From positions 1-64,000 of the forward strand of contig JAMWET010002901.1 in NCBI GenBank assembly GCA_024036415.1: a DNA stretch of 64,000 nt. Reading direction: 5' to 3'. A program made the position numbers and the translations under genes. This DNA comes from Prochilodus magdalenae (lineage: Eukaryota > Chordata > Actinopteri > Characiformes > Prochilodontidae). Numbering within the stretch: position 1 is the stretch's first letter; the number at the start of each line of letters is the position of its first letter. This document shows, in pieces, positions 63,443 to 64,000 of this stretch. Below the pieces are notes generated by a model. The model saw nothing but the letters and a program-made list of their open reading frames with translations, searched no databases and had not been told where the DNA came from.

Positions 63443-64000
63443 TATAAATATACTCATCATCAAACGAATAGTTGCTCCCAGAAGGAAGAGTCAGATTTTA
63501 ATACTATTAGGGAGGAAGATAACGATTACCAGTAACATTAAGTGAAGATAATTTAGACTGAGATGGGCACATACAGAAGTAGAGTCTCTCAGAATGCTAT
63601 GCAACATGCCAGACATATCGGCATGGAGTTGTAGAGGTTCCTAATGGTGTCCTGAGATAATCCATCCCATGCAGCCTGAATATTCTCACACAGTCCCTGC
63701 AGATTTTGCGGTAGAGGTGGAGGTCAAGTGACACATAACAATTCATCTAGGCACTGACCATGGTTCCTCCACACACGGCTATGTTAGTCGTCTCTATGAA
63801 GACAAAAGTGGGACTCATCACTGAAGATGATCTGCTACCATTCTTTATCATTTTATGGCAGTCTGGCACAACACCATGGCAGTCTTTGGCGACGTTGATG
63901 TGGTGTTAACGGTAGTGGTCATAACAGTCTGTGTGCCCGCCCTTGCTTATGTCACATGTTCAGCCGAGTGTGAATCTTGAATCATTCGCATGTCTCACAA
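63443..64000 (-). mobile_element. Tc1-like transposon relic, cut by window end
   Basis: It starts with the family end ATCATCAAACGAATAGTTGC. The minus strand reads a WDGLSQDTIRNLYNSMP-like C-terminal transposase motif near 63,665-63,610. It ends at 64,000 within TTGAATCATTCGCATGTCTC, which is also present at 588-607. Broken frames, dead copy. It lies in the rnf207 intron after the last visible exon. Confidence 0.75.

Overview
The window is teleost-like nuclear DNA. It has intron-rich vertebrate genes with GT/AG splice sites, Tc1/mariner and hAT transposon relics, short dispersed repeats and long dinucleotide arrays. The style of the small repeats (a 'GCTTTTTACAAC...AAAGCAGCTTTACAG' element and a palindromic 'CTCAACCCTGGTCCTGG' element) resembles otophysan fish such as catfish or characins; that placement is inference. 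No prokaryotic or viral gene system was seen.

Positions 1-~23,350 form a giant inverted repeat. Left and right arms of ~11.6-11.8 kb meet at 11,791-11,795 with only about 5 nt between them. The right arm carries clean minus-strand exons of arhgef10l (Rho guanine-nucleotide exchange factor 10-like). Joined to a start-codon exon at 31,031-31,096 they read 399 codons in phase, up to the first piece of the DH (RhoGEF) domain. The left arm carries the same exons on the plus strand, but most are broken by small indels. The left arm is about 2.8% longer than the right between the same two exons. That net-insertion, indel-rich damage, plus the spacerless centre and the missing remainder of the gene, makes an unpolished fold-back long-read/assembly artefact the leading explanation. 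A real recent inverted duplication is the alternative.

From 23.4 to 36.1 kb lie introns 2 and 1 of arhgef10l, with a Tc1-like element split by a 1,157-bp hAT insertion flanked by an 8-bp duplication, other Tc1 relics and simple repeats. A probable non-coding first exon and promoter lie at ~36.09-36.55 kb. From 36.6 to 41.3 kb are repeats and a long CT array.

From 41.4 to 49.0 kb is rcc2 on the plus strand: CpG-rich 5' region, 12 coding exons, 496 aa. It is head-to-head with arhgef10l, as in mammals. At 49.5-50.8 kb rpl22 (minus, 4 coding exons, 128 aa) ends tail-to-tail with rcc2. From 52.46 kb rnf207 (plus) has 12 coding exons giving 438 aa before it runs off the window. rpl22 and rnf207 are head-to-head neighbours, as in mammals; their position directly beside the rcc2/arhgef10l pair joins two blocks that are well separated in human 1p36. 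The last 0.55 kb is a Tc1-like relic in an rnf207 intron.
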